NCBI GenBank assembly: GCA_017405465.1
Contig: JAFRAJ010000055.1
Coordinates: 1-59,747, forward strand
Length of the DNA stretch: 59,747 bases
DNA from: Oscillospiraceae bacterium
Lineage (GTDB): Bacteria; Bacillota; Clostridia; Oscillospirales; Ruminococcaceae
Reading direction: 5' to 3'
Positions within the stretch are counted from its first letter, which is position 1. Each line of letters starts with the position of its first letter. The translations under genes were made by a program, and so were the position numbers. Shown one piece after another: positions 8,634 through 18,872 of this stretch. The notes below the pieces were generated by a model, which worked only from the letters and a program-made list of their open reading frames with translations, was not told where the DNA came from and ran no database searches.

Positions 8634-9518
8634 CTAGGTACGGGACTGCCATAGTTTTCTGAGTTTCCTGTCAGCCGTGATCTCTCCGATCCCCGCTGTT
8701 CCGGCGGTCCCGGTGACGATAACTCTTGTACCCGATCCTATATCTTCTCCGGCGTCTCTGACATCAAAGTCCACGCCGTTCATGAACATCTTTTCCAGCC
8801 GGTCATTTACAAACACCCGGGGATAATCTGCAAATATCTTCTCAACAGGGATCAGAAGCGATCCGGCGTCTCCGTTTGCCGCCGCTTCTTCCAACTGCGC
8901 CGGCGTCACAGCTGACCCGATCCCGAATCCGCACGCCCTGGTCCTTCTGAGCTCTGTCAGATGGCACACCGTGCCGCAGGCCGCAGCGATATCCTCAGCT
9001 AGAGTCCTGATATATGTTCCCGCTGAACATTCCGCACGGAATACCGCTCTCCCTTCTGAAAAGGAGATGAGTTCAGCATCATATATCTCTATATCTCTGG
9101 GTATGCGCTCCACGTTCTGTCCCTTACGGGCTAGCTTGTAGAGCGGTACGCCTCCCTGTTTGACTGCGCTGTACATGGGAGGGATCTGACGGCTCTTTCC
9201 TATGAAACTTCTTATTACTGATTCCAGCTCATCTCCGGAAGGTATCCTCCCTCCCGTCTGAATGATAGCGCCGTCCGCGTCCGCAGTATCAGTGCGGATC
9301 CCGAACAGCGCTTCTGCTTCGTATTCCTTTGCTGTATCGGGAAGATACTGCAGCAGCTTAGTCGCCCTTCCCGTCATGACGGGAAGCACTCCTGTCGCCA
9401 TGGGATCCAGAGTCCCGGCATGTCCGGTCTTCTCTTTCCCCAGTATGCGGCTCACTGTCCTGGCTGCCTGGAACGACGTCATACCTTTCGGTTTATCTAG
9501 AATGATTAATCCGTTCAT
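8634..9518 (-). CDS. truB: tRNA pseudouridine(55) synthase
   Basis: 294 residues. The start reads MNGLIILDKPKGMTSF, and the catalytic Asp is in the GHAGTLDPMATGVLP block (about residues 36-50). KLLQYLPDTAKEYEAEA and the RTLAEDI motif follow. TruB makes pseudouridine 55 in the T loop of tRNAs. The start overlaps the nrnA stop by 4 bases, indicating translational coupling. Confidence 0.97.
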   Translation of the reverse strand: MNGLIILDKPKGMTSFQAARTVSRILGKEKTGHAGTLDPMATGVLPVMTGRATKLLQYLPDTAKEYEAEALFGIRTDTADADGAIIQTGGRIPSGDELESVIRSFIGKSRQIPPMYSAVKQGGVPLYKLARKGQNVERIPRDIEIYDAELISFSEGRAVFRAECSAGTYIRTLAEDIAAACGTVCHLTELRRTRACGFGIGSAVTPAQLEEAAANGDAGSLLIPVEKIFADYPRVFVNDRLEKMFMNGVDFDVRDAGEDIGSGTRVIVTGTAGTAGIGEITADRKLRKLWQSRT

Positions 9519-10474
9519 TCTCCGAGCCGCTTGTTTATCGCGGCAACAAGAGCGACCTTGATCTCAAAAGGAGTTCCGGAACATTCGCATCCGGCGGCGC
9601 GGCGGTGTCCGCCTCCGCCGAACAGAGAGCATATCTCTGCTGCGTCCAGTGTCGCTGTCCTCAGTGAGATCTTCCAGTTGCCGTTCTCCTGCTCGCGCAG
9701 AGTTATACCGGCTTCCACTCCTTCTATCGCCTTGGGGATAGTTGCTATTCCTTCTATGTCGCTCTCTATGCATCTGGTCTCTTCCAGCATTGCTCTGGTG
9801 ACCGTTATGATGCAGATCCTTCCTCCTGCAGTGAACTCCATCCCTGCAAGGACACGTCTTTCGATCTCTACTCTGGCCCTGGACTTCTGTCCGAATATCT
9901 GCTCGTTGAACTTCGCGATATCCACTCCCAGTGTGACAAGTTTGGCAGCCAGCAGATGATTCTCCGCTGTGGTGTTGCTGTAGCGGAAACATCCGGTATC
10001 AGTTGCAAGTCCGACATAGACGCAGTTTGCGATCTCAGTCGTGATATCGCATTCCATTCGGATCAGGACCTTGACTATGATCTCAGCGCAGCATGAGGCG
10101 GCAGCTTCCAGCAGCGTCTCTTTGGCAAATTCGACGCTGGTCGCATGATGGTCGATGACCATGTCCACCCTGTCCGCATAGCACTGAGTCTCCTCCGGAA
10201 GCAGCCTCGTGTTTGCCAGATCCACCGCAAGGATGAAATCAGGCTCTTCGAAACTGTCCGTCACGTAGCCCTCCGTGATCAGGGAGAAATAGGACGCGAG
10301 CTCTCCGCTCCACGTGACCCGGCAGTGTTTGCCCTTCTGCCTGAGTCCCCTGTCGATAGCCAGAGCGGATCCTATAGCGTCCCCGTCGGGATTCTTGTGG
10401 GTCAGTATCAGGATGTTGTCCGCGGCAAGCAGCCTCTGAGCTGCTTCTTCAGGACTGATCTTCCGTGTTTCCAT
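9515..10474 (-). CDS. nrnA: DHH-family nanoRNase/pAp phosphatase
   Basis: 319 residues. The DHH domain shows LTHKNPDGDAIGSALA (about 24-40), AVDLAN, and DHHAT (about 111-115). The DHHA1 domain ends with FGGGGHRRAAGCE. NrnA degrades very short RNAs and dephosphorylates pAp. The start overlaps the end of rbfA by 26 bases; the ATG at 10474 is the only one that keeps the whole DHH domain. Confidence 0.93.
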   Translation of the reverse strand: METRKISPEEAAQRLLAADNILILTHKNPDGDAIGSALAIDRGLRQKGKHCRVTWSGELASYFSLITEGYVTDSFEEPDFILAVDLANTRLLPEETQCYADRVDMVIDHHATSVEFAKETLLEAAASCCAEIIVKVLIRMECDITTEIANCVYVGLATDTGCFRYSNTTAENHLLAAKLVTLGVDIAKFNEQIFGQKSRARVEIERRVLAGMEFTAGGRICIITVTRAMLEETRCIESDIEGIATIPKAIEGVEAGITLREQENGNWKISLRTATLDAAEICSLFGGGGHRRAAGCECSGTPFEIKVALVAAINKRLGE

Positions 10475-10817
10475 CTGTCTTGAGACCTTTCAGTATGCTG
10501 TCGATGCGGTTGTAATAGTCCACCGAATCGTCAGGAACAAAATCCAGAGATGGGATCTTTCTTATATTCTTCATGGTATGTGCGAGTTCTGTCTTGATAT
10601 ACCCCTCCGCGGACTTCAGCACCTTGCATGCTTCCGCAGCTTCCTCGCCGCCTCCCACCGAAGCGATGTATACCTTTGCATATGACAGATCGCTGGTGAC
10701 TCTGACTCTGACAACTTCCAGAAGAGGACTGATCCTCGGATCCTTCATTCTGGTTATTATCATAGCTATCTCGCGGCGGAAATCGGAGTTGAGCCTTTCA
10801 GTTCTGTGAGACGGCAT
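10449..10817 (-). CDS. rbfA: Ribosome-binding factor A
   Basis: 122 residues with the KH-like RbfA fold: RTERLNSDFRREIAMIITRMKDPR at the N-terminus (given here as family context), VTSDLSYAKVYIAS in the middle, and RKIPSLDFVPDDSVDYYNRID at the C-terminus. It helps mature the 30S subunit. It starts one base after the infB stop codon. Confidence 0.96.
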   Translation of the reverse strand: MPSHRTERLNSDFRREIAMIITRMKDPRISPLLEVVRVRVTSDLSYAKVYIASVGGGEEAAEACKVLKSAEGYIKTELAHTMKNIRKIPSLDFVPDDSVDYYNRIDSILKGLKTDGNTEDQS

Positions 10818-10818
10818 T

Positions 10819-13365
10819 TTACTCCTCCCTGTACTCTTCCTTGGTGTAGGCTTCCAGGATGTCGCCTTCCTTTATATCGTTGAATCTTCCCAGAGAGATT
10901 CCGCACTCATATCCCTGCGCGACCTCTCTGACGTCGTCCTTGAACCTTCTGAGTGATGCGATGTTGTCGTCGTAGATGATGATTCCGTCGCGGACGACAC
11001 GTATAATGCTGTTCCTCGTGATAGTTCCCTTGGTGACATAGCATCCGGCAATGGTACCGACGGAACTGATCTTGTATACCTGTCTGACTTCTGCAGAGCC
11101 GAGATCCACTTCGCGGATCTTCGGGGCAAGCATTCCCTTGAGAGCCTTCTCAACATCGTCTATCGCATCATAGATGATGCGGTACATGCGCATCTCAACG
11201 CCCTTCTCTTCTGCCTGTGATGTGGCAGTCGCGTCAGGTCTTACGTTGAATCCGATGATGATAGCTCCGGAAGCATCAGCAAGCATGATGTCGCTGGCAT
11301 TGACTCCGCCGACGCCCATATGGATGATCCTTACGCGCACTTCGTCGTTGGACAGTTTCTCGAGGCTCTGTTTGAGCGCCTCGCACGAACCCTGCACGTC
11401 CGCTTTGATGATGATTGGCAGTTCCTTGACCTCGCCCTCCTCGATATGGCTGAACAGTGTATCCAGAGTGACCTTTGAGAAGCTCTTGAATCTCTCCTCC
11501 TGCTGTGCCGTCCTTCTCTCTTCGACGAGCTCTCTTGCAAGTTTCTCGTCCTCAACAGCGTTGAACCTGTCTCCTGCCTGCGGAACTTCCACAAGTCCCG
11601 TGATCTCAACGGGGATGGAGGGACCGGCGCTCTCGATCAGATTGCCGTTCTCATCCGACATCTGACGGACACGGCCTACCGCCGTTCCGGCTATTACTAT
11701 GTCTCCGTTATGCAGCGTTCCGTTCTGGACAAGTATTGTGGCAACAGGCCCGCGGCCTTTGTCCAGTCTGGACTCGATGACGGTTCCCAGCGCGAGACGG
11801 TCGGGATTCGCCTTGAGGTCCTGCATATCCGCTACCAGGTTGATCATCTCCAGCAGTTCGTCGATGCCCTCTCCGGTCTTTGCAGAGACGTTGACGCATA
11901 CTACATCTCCGCCCCATTCCTCAGGGACGAGATCGTATTCTGTCAGAGATGTCTTGACTCTTTCGGGATCCGCTTCAGGTCTGTCTATCTTGTTGAGTGC
12001 CACGATGATCGGTACGTTTGCCGCTTTTGCATGGTTGATGGCTTCAACGGTCTGCGGCATGATGCCGTCGTCAGCGGCGATGACCAGTACCGCAATATCG
12101 GTGACTGATGCGCCTCTGGCCCTTATGGCAGTGAACGCTTCGTGTCCGGGGGTATCAAGGAACGTGATATCCTTTCCGCCCTGCTTAACTCTGTAAGCAC
12201 CGATATGCTGTGTGATTCCTCCGGCTTCTCCGGACTGCACGTGGCTCTTCCTGATATAGTCGAGGATGGATGTCTTGCCGTGGTCGACGTGACCCATGAC
12301 GACAACGACAGGAGCACGCGGAACCAGAGTCTCCGGCGCGTCTTCTACGTTCTCTGTATCTATGTTGAGTCTCTGCTCGATCGTGACATGGACTTCTCTC
12401 TCCACCTTGGCTCCGAGCTCATCCGCAACAAGGGATGCAGTATCGAAATCGATCAGTTCTGAGATGGAGGCCATGACTCCGAGAGACATGAGCTTCTTGA
12501 TGACCACAGTTGCCTGCACTTTCAGGCGGCTGGCAAGTTCTCCGACAGAGATCTCATCGGGTATGCTGACCTTGAGCTGAGCATGACGCGCTTTTTCAAG
12601 CTGGAGCCTCTGCAGTCTCTGTGCTTCAGTTTCTCTCTTCTGATACTGCTGTCTGTTCTTGTTCTGCCTGTTGGTGAACTTCTGTTTATTGCCCTGTACT
12701 CCGTTCTGGCCGCGCTTCCTGTTGTTGGTGTCAGCGCCTTTCTGGGTGGCCATATCGTCATACTTTTCATTGTATTTGCTGAGATCGACTTCAGATCCTC
12801 TCGTATCCACGACTCTGGATACGCGTTCCTGAACGACATTGGTCTTCTGATCCTGATTTCCTTTGGCTTCCGCCCTGCGCAGCTGTTTCTGAGCGGATTT
12901 TTCGATATCTCTCTTCTCTGCGGGTTTCTGTTGCTGCTTCGGCTTGTTCTGCTGCTGAGGCTGCTGCTGTTTCTGCTGCTGAGACTGCTGCTTCTGCTGC
13001 TTCTGCTGCTGAGGCTGCTGCTTCTGAACAGGTTTCTGCTCGCTCTTCTGTTCCTTCTTTACAGGCTGCTCCTTCTGTGCGGGCTTTGTCTGCTTCTGCG
13101 CCTCTTTCTGCGGAGCAGTCTCTTTCTTTTGGGGCTCCTCCTTAGGCTTGTTCTCAGGGAGAACGTCGTTCGCAAAGTACGCATCCAGGTTCGGGACCTG
13201 ACGCTGCAGCGTTATTGCGTTGAAGAAGAAATCCAGCTCGTCCTCCGACAGTACTGTCGTGTGCTTCCTCGCCTGTCCTTCAAGCGGTTCCAGCACTGTG
13301 ATGACATCCTTGTTCTGGAGTGCCATATCTTTAGCCAGATCTCCGAGTTTGTACTTAATGATCAT
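10819..13365 (-). CDS. infB: Translation initiation factor IF-2
   Basis: 848 residues. A short N-terminal IF2_N domain is followed by an unusually Gln/Lys-rich stretch (about residues 75-165, with runs of QQ and KQ) and a second IF2_N domain (about 265-320). The G domain begins near residue 350 with [16 protein letters not shown] and NKID; domains II-IV fill the rest. IF-2 places initiator tRNA on the ribosome. GGGAGG lies 6 bases before the ATG. The Gln/Lys tract is encoded by CAG/AAG repeats and is the only unusual part. Confidence 0.98.
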   Translation of the reverse strand: MIIKYKLGDLAKDMALQNKDVITVLEPLEGQARKHTTVLSEDELDFFFNAITLQRQVPNLDAYFANDVLPENKPKEEPQKKETAPQKEAQKQTKPAQKEQPVKKEQKSEQKPVQKQQPQQQKQQKQQSQQQKQQQPQQQNKPKQQQKPAEKRDIEKSAQKQLRRAEAKGNQDQKTNVVQERVSRVVDTRGSEVDLSKYNEKYDDMATQKGADTNNRKRGQNGVQGNKQKFTNRQNKNRQQYQKRETEAQRLQRLQLEKARHAQLKVSIPDEISVGELASRLKVQATVVIKKLMSLGVMASISELIDFDTASLVADELGAKVEREVHVTIEQRLNIDTENVEDAPETLVPRAPVVVVMGHVDHGKTSILDYIRKSHVQSGEAGGITQHIGAYRVKQGGKDITFLDTPGHEAFTAIRARGASVTDIAVLVIAADDGIMPQTVEAINHAKAANVPIIVALNKIDRPEADPERVKTSLTEYDLVPEEWGGDVVCVNVSAKTGEGIDELLEMINLVADMQDLKANPDRLALGTVIESRLDKGRGPVATILVQNGTLHNGDIVIAGTAVGRVRQMSDENGNLIESAGPSIPVEITGLVEVPQAGDRFNAVEDEKLARELVEERRTAQQEERFKSFSKVTLDTLFSHIEEGEVKELPIIIKADVQGSCEALKQSLEKLSNDEVRVRIIHMGVGGVNASDIMLADASGAIIIGFNVRPDATATSQAEEKGVEMRMYRIIYDAIDDVEKALKGMLAPKIREVDLGSAEVRQVYKISSVGTIAGCYVTKGTITRNSIIRVVRDGIIIYDDNIASLRRFKDDVREVAQGYECGISLGRFNDIKEGDILEAYTKEEYREE

Positions 13366-13675
13366 TTAATCCTCCCTGTTGGATCGCTTTTCTTCTAATC
13401 AGTTTTGCAAAGTTGATATCTGTTACGGCTGCTACGCCGAATCTCCATCCGAACTTTTTCTTTACGTCGTCCTGAGTGATGTCAGTCTCAATCAGTTCGG
13501 TCCCGCAGTCTTCGCAGAAGAACCTGACCGACCTTCTGGTCCGCTCTGATACATCTGATGCCACTATCACGAGCGGCGCACCGCTCTCTGCAGCATCCTT
13601 GGACGCATCGAATCCTATCCTGAGCTTCCCCGCTCCTCTTGTCATGGAAAGTGCGGAAAGCAGTCCTTCATTCAT
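13355..13675 (-). CDS. ylxQ: L7Ae/YbxF-like ribosomal protein (YlxQ)
   Basis: 106 residues of the L7Ae family: [13 protein letters not shown], then [12 protein letters not shown] and a C-terminal [15 protein letters not shown]. Members bind kink-turn RNA. It sits between ylxR and infB as in most Bacillota, overlapping ylxR by 8 bases and infB by 11, so the group is translationally coupled. Confidence 0.9.
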   Translation of the reverse strand: MNEGLLSALSMTRGAGKLRIGFDASKDAAESGAPLVIVASDVSERTRRSVRFFCEDCGTELIETDITQDDVKKKFGWRFGVAAVTDINFAKLIRRKAIQQGGLNDH

Positions 13676-13943
13676 CGATATCGCTTTCCCTTATCTCCTG
13701 CGCCAGCCGGTCATAGACCTCCTGGGTCATGCTGGCCTCAAAGACGCGCTCAAGCTGTTTGCTCTTCTGCGCCTTTCTGAGGCATTCTTCCTTCCTGCAG
13801 ATGTACGCGCCTCTTCCGGGCTTCCTTCCCGTAAGATCCACAGACACCTCCCCTTCCGGAGAGCGTACCACGCGTATCAGTTCTTTCTTGGGTTTGTGTT
13901 CCCTGCATCCGGTACACATTCTGAGAGGGATCTTCTTAGGCAT
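13668..13943 (-). CDS. ylxR: YlxR/RnpM family RNA-binding protein
   Basis: 91 residues. The family signature is complete: RMCTGCREHKPKKELIRVV, the VDLTGRKPGRGAYIC core and a basic C-terminal helix (CLRKAQKSKQL). YlxR proteins bind RNA; in Bacillus the protein was reported to bind RNase P RNA. It lies between nusA and ylxQ. Confidence 0.93.
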   Translation of the reverse strand: MPKKIPLRMCTGCREHKPKKELIRVVRSPEGEVSVDLTGRKPGRGAYICRKEECLRKAQKSKQLERVFEASMTQEVYDRLAQEIRESDIDE

Positions 13944-13957
13944 GTCTCTACCTTCTG

Positions 13958-15019
13958 TCAGTCCTCTTCACCGTAATAACCGCTCTCAGGACGGATATCT
14001 ATCTTATATCCGGTGAGTTTGGCTGCAAGTCTTGCATTCTGTCCCTTGTTGCCGATAGCAAGTGAGAGCTGGTAGTCCGGGACTGTGACTCTGCAGACCT
14101 TCTCCTCGGGATCGGTGACTTCCACGCTCACCACGTTCGCCGGAGAAAGAGCTTCCGCGATGAACTTGCCGGGATCGTCGCTGTAGAGTATGACGTCGAT
14201 CTTCTCTCCGCCGAGCTCTTCAACGATGTTCGCTACCCTGCTTCCGCGCGGTCCTATGCAGGCTCCGCGGGGATCCACGTTCTCGTCATGGGAGACGACA
14301 GCGATCTTCGTTCTCTGTCCGGCTTCCCTGGCGATGTTCTTTATCTCTACTGTTCCGTCGAATATCTCAGGCACTTCATTCTCAAACAGCCTCTTGACAA
14401 GGCCGGGATGTGTGCGGCTGATGAGTATCCTGGGCCCGCGGTCATTTACATCAACATCCACCACATAGACCTTTATGTGCTGTCCTTCAGTGAGGACCTC
14501 ACCGGGGACCTGCTCGTTCTTGGGCAGTATCGCCTCGCTCTTTCCGATGAGCACTACAGCGTTGCCCTTGACGGGATCGACTCTGTTGACGACTGCATTG
14601 ACAAGCTCGTTCTCTTTGCTCTGCAGTTCTTCATATATCTGATTGCGCTCAACGTCCTTGATTCCCTGACGGATGACGTGCTTCGCGTTGACTGCTGCGA
14701 TCCTTCCGAATTTCTTTACCTTGATCGGAATATCTATGACAGAACCCACTCTGGCTCTGGAGCGGTATGTCTTGGCTTCATCCACTGTCATCTGTGTCTG
14801 GGGGTTCTCGACCTTCTCAACGACGTCCTTGCGGATGTAGATCTTGAAACCTTCCTTTTCCGGATCGATATCAACGAAGATGTTATCCTCTCCGCCGTAG
14901 TCTCTCCTGACGGCATGAACGATAGCCGCCTTTATCTTTTCAATCAGGCTCTCCTGAGAGACGCCCCTTTCTCTGGCAAGAAGATCCAGAGCTTCGAAGA
15001 ATTCGCTGTTCGCACCCAT
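13958..15019 (-). CDS. nusA: Transcription termination/antitermination protein NusA
   Basis: 353 residues, the Bacillota length without the C-terminal acidic repeats of E. coli NusA. The N-terminal RNAP-binding domain (FFEALDLLARERGVS) is followed by an S1 domain (GSVIDIPIKVKKFGRIAAV and a later VVDVD) and two KH domains (DPRGACIGPRGSRV about residue 245; LAIGNKGQNARLAAKLTG near 320). It modulates pausing and termination. It starts 14 bases after the rimP stop codon. Confidence 0.97.
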   Translation of the reverse strand: MGANSEFFEALDLLARERGVSQESLIEKIKAAIVHAVRRDYGGEDNIFVDIDPEKEGFKIYIRKDVVEKVENPQTQMTVDEAKTYRSRARVGSVIDIPIKVKKFGRIAAVNAKHVIRQGIKDVERNQIYEELQSKENELVNAVVNRVDPVKGNAVVLIGKSEAILPKNEQVPGEVLTEGQHIKVYVVDVDVNDRGPRILISRTHPGLVKRLFENEVPEIFDGTVEIKNIAREAGQRTKIAVVSHDENVDPRGACIGPRGSRVANIVEELGGEKIDVILYSDDPGKFIAEALSPANVVSVEVTDPEEKVCRVTVPDYQLSLAIGNKGQNARLAAKLTGYKIDIRPESGYYGEED

Positions 15020-15033
15020 TGCGGTGTTCCCTC

Positions 15034-15507
15034 CTAAATATCGTTGTCATCGTCGGCCTTTACATAGGCCACCGCAGACTTCAAAAATGTTCTGTTTCCG
15101 GTCTCAGTGATCACAGAGAAGGAATCGTCGCTGCTCTCAGCGAGAGTTCCTTTGTACTCTCTCACGTGGTCCTCATCCTCTCTGACGAGCCTCACGATGA
15201 CCGGTTTATCCTTCCATAGTTCAAACTGTCTTGGTGAGTGTATCTTCCTGCCAAGTCCCGGAGAAGACACTTCGAACCGGTATGGCACGTTCGTGAGATC
15301 CATCGCATCCAGCAGAGGATCAACGGTCCTGGACATCTGCTCGCAGTCGGCGATCCCGATCCCTTCCGGTTTATCTATCGTGATCCTCATCACCGTATCG
15401 CGGCCTTCCTTGCCGTAGAAGACGTCCCATACCGTAAGCCCGAACTGTTCGGCTACCGGAAGGGCGGTCTCCATGACTCTTTCCGCTACGCTCTTTTTCT
15501 CTGCCAT
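15034..15507 (-). CDS. rimP: Ribosome maturation factor RimP
   Basis: 157 residues, normal for RimP. The N-terminal alpha/beta domain contains VMRITIDKPEGIGIADCEQMSR and PLLDAMDL; the region YRFEVSSPGLGR is the family hallmark, and a C-terminal SH3-like barrel follows. It helps assemble the 30S subunit. It is the first gene of the operon, about 85 bases downstream of a TTGCAA/TAATAT promoter. Confidence 0.96.
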   Translation of the reverse strand: MAEKKSVAERVMETALPVAEQFGLTVWDVFYGKEGRDTVMRITIDKPEGIGIADCEQMSRTVDPLLDAMDLTNVPYRFEVSSPGLGRKIHSPRQFELWKDKPVIVRLVREDEDHVREYKGTLAESSDDSFSVITETGNRTFLKSAVAYVKADDDNDI

Positions 15508-15543
15508 GCCTGTTAGATTCCTTTTTGCTGTTATACAAACGAA

Positions 15544-15562
15544 AGAGCGGGTCGCCCCACTC
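15544..15562 (-). promoter_or_regulatory. Small hairpin in the rimP-operon leader
   Basis: On the minus-strand RNA GAGTGGG and CCCGCTC pair over 7 bp with a 4-base loop. It lies between the promoter and the rimP start. No U-run follows, so it may affect mRNA stability or translation rather than terminate. Confidence 0.35.
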
Positions 15563-15591
15563 CTTCAGTCAAGTTTACATTCAACAGTAGC

Positions 15592-15620
15592 ATATTATCA
15601 CTCTTTTTTCTGTTTTGCAA
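15592..15620 (-). promoter_or_regulatory. Promoter of the rimP-nusA-infB operon
   Basis: Minus strand: TTGCAA (15615-15620), 17 bases, TAATAT (15592-15597). It is the best match in the 432-base gap between rimP and the divergent MscS gene and fits the operon direction. The middle of that gap (about 15640-15830) shows no gene and no clear structure. Confidence 0.7.
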
Positions 15621-15836
15621 GTGTGTTCTTATACAGTCCGTATATTACCGCGTTTTTAAGTCTTTTCGGAGATCGTAATGCTTTAGGATCCTGCACGCCT
15701 GTTGTGTGTGAGGTTCCTTGAAGATACATCGCCGATGTCCCGGAGCATGTCTCCGTATTTTCTGCGGCTAACGATCGTTTATCTGCTTGATCCTGGCATT
15801 TTTGTGTTCTGCCCGATATATGTGCCTTTCCGATTC

Positions 15837-15866
15837 TTGTAGTGAAAAGGCATTAAATTGTATAAT
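15837..15866 (+). promoter_or_regulatory. Promoter of the MscS-type channel gene
   Basis: Plus strand: TTGTAG (15837-15842), 18 bases, TATAAT (15861-15866). The start codon follows about 74 bases downstream. Confidence 0.7.
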
Positions 15867-15939
15867 TTATTATTATTTATAGTTTGATATATCTGAAACT
15901 GTCATTTAGCCGCTGATTTAAGGTCTATGCGGCGGAAGG

Positions 15940-18786
15940 ATGTTTGGAAAAATGGCTTTGTCGTTCACAAAGAAGAAAACTGAACAATCAGCAGAGAATA
16001 AAAGTACGCCAAAAGAAAGACCGACTGTTTCTTTTGCCAAAGCGCTTGCAGTTGGTCTCATAATTCTGTTTGTCATCGGTCTGCTCCTGTTCATAGTAGA
16101 GTATCATCTGACAGAACTGACGCAGAAGAAGGACCTCCTGCAGAGAGTCGACACTATAGCCGAGACTTTTTCGAAATCATATGAACAGACTCTTGAGGTC
16201 ACCGAGCTGTATGATTCGGGAATGCAGGCCAAGGCTGACAGTGTAGCATATCTTCTGGACCATGCCGACAGCAGAGTCATCAACACTTCGCTTAGAAACC
16301 TGTTCGGCGTCCAGGATATTGTCGTGGGCGTCAGGGTTCCGGAGCAGAACGGCCATGGCTACAGGTACTACCGTTCCAGGACTAAGGACGGGACTGAAGT
16401 GACTCTGATAAAAGTCTCTGACGATCTCGATGAGCTCCTCAACAACATCTACACCCAGAACAAGATCCTCAACAGGATTGTGAGCCTGCAGGACATGTTC
16501 TTTATCGTTACGTCCTCCACCGGGGATATAGTATATTACCCTGACTCCAGTTTTATCGGCAGGAACATTTCAGCTCTCGGGATCGGTCTTGACGATCTCG
16601 TACAGGGTGACGCAAAGTGGCTGAAGATAAACAAGGACAGATACTATACTTCCAGCTGCTCCAATGACTCTCTGAACATCACTATCACATGCGGCTTCAC
16701 TACAAGAAGCATGACCACAAACGCCCGCATAGCCAGTTTCGTTCTTTACATAATCGTTTGCGTCGTAATGATAGTCGTCGTAGCGCACACCTATTTCAGC
16801 AAGCAGGAGATCAGACGTATCGCCCGCACCGGCGGAGATTTCATGGCCGCCGTAAAACTGGCTTCTAAAAAGCTCGGTGTCTTCGTGGCAGTCGGCCTGA
16901 TAGTCATAGCTCTGGTTGCATATTACATACAGACTCTCTTCGCATTGACACTGTACTCAGTCAGCACCCAGGACACAGTTGACCAGATCGAAGTAAATAT
17001 AGAAGAGGGTGAATTCAGCGCAGAGCAGCTTAAAGCTCTTTATAACAGATCATACCTGAATAAGGCACAGATCATTTCTTATATACTTTCATCCTGCCCC
17101 GATCTGCAGACGAAGGCTGAGCTCAAGAAACTGTCAAACATCTTCGGGATAGAGTACATCATGATGTTTGACCAGAACGGAGTGGAGACTCTCTCCGATT
17201 CAGGCATCAAGGGATTCGTGATCTCCGACGACCCGAGTCAGCAGTCATATGCTTTCAACGTCCTGAAATACGGTGTACCGTACTACGTACAGGAAGCCAT
17301 GCCCGAAGAACTTACCGGGAAGTACCACCAGTTCATCGGTGTTGCTATGTATGATGAGGAAGGTGAGAGCGACGGATTCCTGCAGATCGCAGCGTCTACG
17401 GATAAGCTGGAGACTCTCCTGAATGAAGTCTCGCTTGAGACGATCCTGCGCACTGCCATAGCCGGTACGGTTGAGGATATCCTTGCCGCAGACAAAGACA
17501 CCGGCAAACTGATCTATACCAGTATAGGACGCTATAAAGACGGGACAGTGTTCGATTTCGGAATACAGGAAGATGAATTCAGAAACCACTATTTCGGCAA
17601 TATAAGAGTAGGTTCCTCTAACTACTATGCGACTTCCTTTGAGACCGGGTCCAATCTCATATTCCTGGCAGAAAACAAGGCTTCTCTGTTCTACGGCAGG
17701 ATCGGGATCACGATCTTTTCGATAGCGCTGTGCACCATCGGTATCGTGATATTCATGGTGTATATGCATAACAGGCAGGTCATAGAGCCTCCGGAACATA
17801 ATGATGATATGTATGTCGAAGTCAATACAGCCGGCGGCAGAAACAAGCGCACTCTCAACATTCTCTACAGGATCATGAGAGACGGCGGTGACTGGACTGT
17901 AAAGACACCGGAAGAGAAGACTTCAACAATCGTGCAGGCTGTAGTCATCATTTTCGCTGTGATCATTCTGCTGTCGATACCGTTCAAGAACATTCTGTAT
18001 ACAGAAGACACGATATTCGGCTTCACCCTGTCAAACAGGTGGCAGAAAGGCCTCAACGTTTTTGCCCTGACCGAAGTCATCGCACTCTCTTTCATCTACT
18101 TTGCGTTCATCAACCTGTTCAACTATCTTATCAAGGAAGCCGTCAAGATCGCTACTCCGAAGAACGAGACTCTTCTCAGACTGGCAAGCAGTTTTGTTCA
18201 TTATATCGGGACGATCGCTTTCCTGTATTATGATCTTTCCCTGTTCGGCTTTGATACCAAATCTCTTCTTGCATCTGCAGGACTGCTGACTCTCGTCGTA
18301 GGTCTCGGCGCTCAGAATCTCATAACCGATATCCTTGCCGGTATATTCATCATATTCGAAAAAGAGTTCCAGGTCGGTGACATCATAGAGGTCAACGGGT
18401 ACAGAGGCACTGTGCTCGAGATCGGCATCAGATCCACCAGGATCGTCAATACGTACCAGGACGTCAAATCCATCAGCAACCGCGACCTGAGCAACGTCGT
18501 AAACAAGACCAGGCGCAACTCCTATATGGACATGATGCTCGATGTTAAGTTCAATGCCGATATCGAGAAGATCGAGAGCGTCCTCAAAGCGGAACTGCCG
18601 AAGATAAAGGACATGAGCGAATACATCATTTCCGGACCCAGTTATGACGGTATAGACCGGATCGAGAACGGGATCATGAAGCTCAATATCCGCACGGAGT
18701 GCGTGGAGGAGCACCGCTTCGAGGTCAGGACTCTCCTGAACAAGGAGATCAAGCGCATATTCGATCAATACGGACTGACTCTCTGA
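15940..18786 (+). CDS. MscS-family channel fused to two external sensor-like domains
   Basis: 948 residues, far longer than a 280-residue MscS. TM1 lies near residues 33-54. A first external domain of about 210 residues follows, then two TM segments (about 268-290 and 310-335), a second external domain of about 250 residues, and five further TM segments. The channel module is C-terminal: LLTLVVGLGAQNLITDILAG is the pore helix, followed by FEKEFQVGDIIEVNGYRGTV and the beta domain. The external parts have the layout of Cache-type ligand sensors (inference from spacing and paired TMs). It may open in response to a ligand as well as tension. Start choice: ATG at 15940; 15952 is also possible. Confidence 0.85.
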   Translation: MFGKMALSFTKKKTEQSAENKSTPKERPTVSFAKALAVGLIILFVIGLLLFIVEYHLTELTQKKDLLQRVDTIAETFSKSYEQTLEVTELYDSGMQAKADSVAYLLDHADSRVINTSLRNLFGVQDIVVGVRVPEQNGHGYRYYRSRTKDGTEVTLIKVSDDLDELLNNIYTQNKILNRIVSLQDMFFIVTSSTGDIVYYPDSSFIGRNISALGIGLDDLVQGDAKWLKINKDRYYTSSCSNDSLNITITCGFTTRSMTTNARIASFVLYIIVCVVMIVVVAHTYFSKQEIRRIARTGGDFMAAVKLASKKLGVFVAVGLIVIALVAYYIQTLFALTLYSVSTQDTVDQIEVNIEEGEFSAEQLKALYNRSYLNKAQIISYILSSCPDLQTKAELKKLSNIFGIEYIMMFDQNGVETLSDSGIKGFVISDDPSQQSYAFNVLKYGVPYYVQEAMPEELTGKYHQFIGVAMYDEEGESDGFLQIAASTDKLETLLNEVSLETILRTAIAGTVEDILAADKDTGKLIYTSIGRYKDGTVFDFGIQEDEFRNHYFGNIRVGSSNYYATSFETGSNLIFLAENKASLFYGRIGITIFSIALCTIGIVIFMVYMHNRQVIEPPEHNDDMYVEVNTAGGRNKRTLNILYRIMRDGGDWTVKTPEEKTSTIVQAVVIIFAVIILLSIPFKNILYTEDTIFGFTLSNRWQKGLNVFALTEVIALSFIYFAFINLFNYLIKEAVKIATPKNETLLRLASSFVHYIGTIAFLYYDLSLFGFDTKSLLASAGLLTLVVGLGAQNLITDILAGIFIIFEKEFQVGDIIEVNGYRGTVLEIGIRSTRIVNTYQDVKSISNRDLSNVVNKTRRNSYMDMMLDVKFNADIEKIESVLKAELPKIKDMSEYIISGPSYDGIDRIENGIMKLNIRTECVEEHRFEVRTLLNKEIKRIFDQYGLTL

Positions 18787-18810
18787 TCTCAGCAAAACTG
18801 CATAACAAAA

Positions 18811-18841
18811 CAGGCAGCCTCGCGGCTGCCTGATTCTTTTT
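18811..18841. terminator. Bidirectional terminator between the MscS gene and gap
   Basis: CAGGCAGCC (18811-18819) pairs with GGCTGCCTG (18824-18832) around a TCGC loop. TTCTTTTT follows on the plus strand and TTTTGTT on the minus strand. It serves both converging genes. Confidence 0.9.
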
Positions 18842-18872
18842 ACGGATCCAGCTCCGTTATGCCGGGTACTTA

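Noticed and set aside
12583..13398. Leucine-rich reading frame on the plus strand
   Set aside because: It is the reverse of the CAG/AAG repeats of infB; poly-Leu arises from the antisense of Gln/Lys codons.
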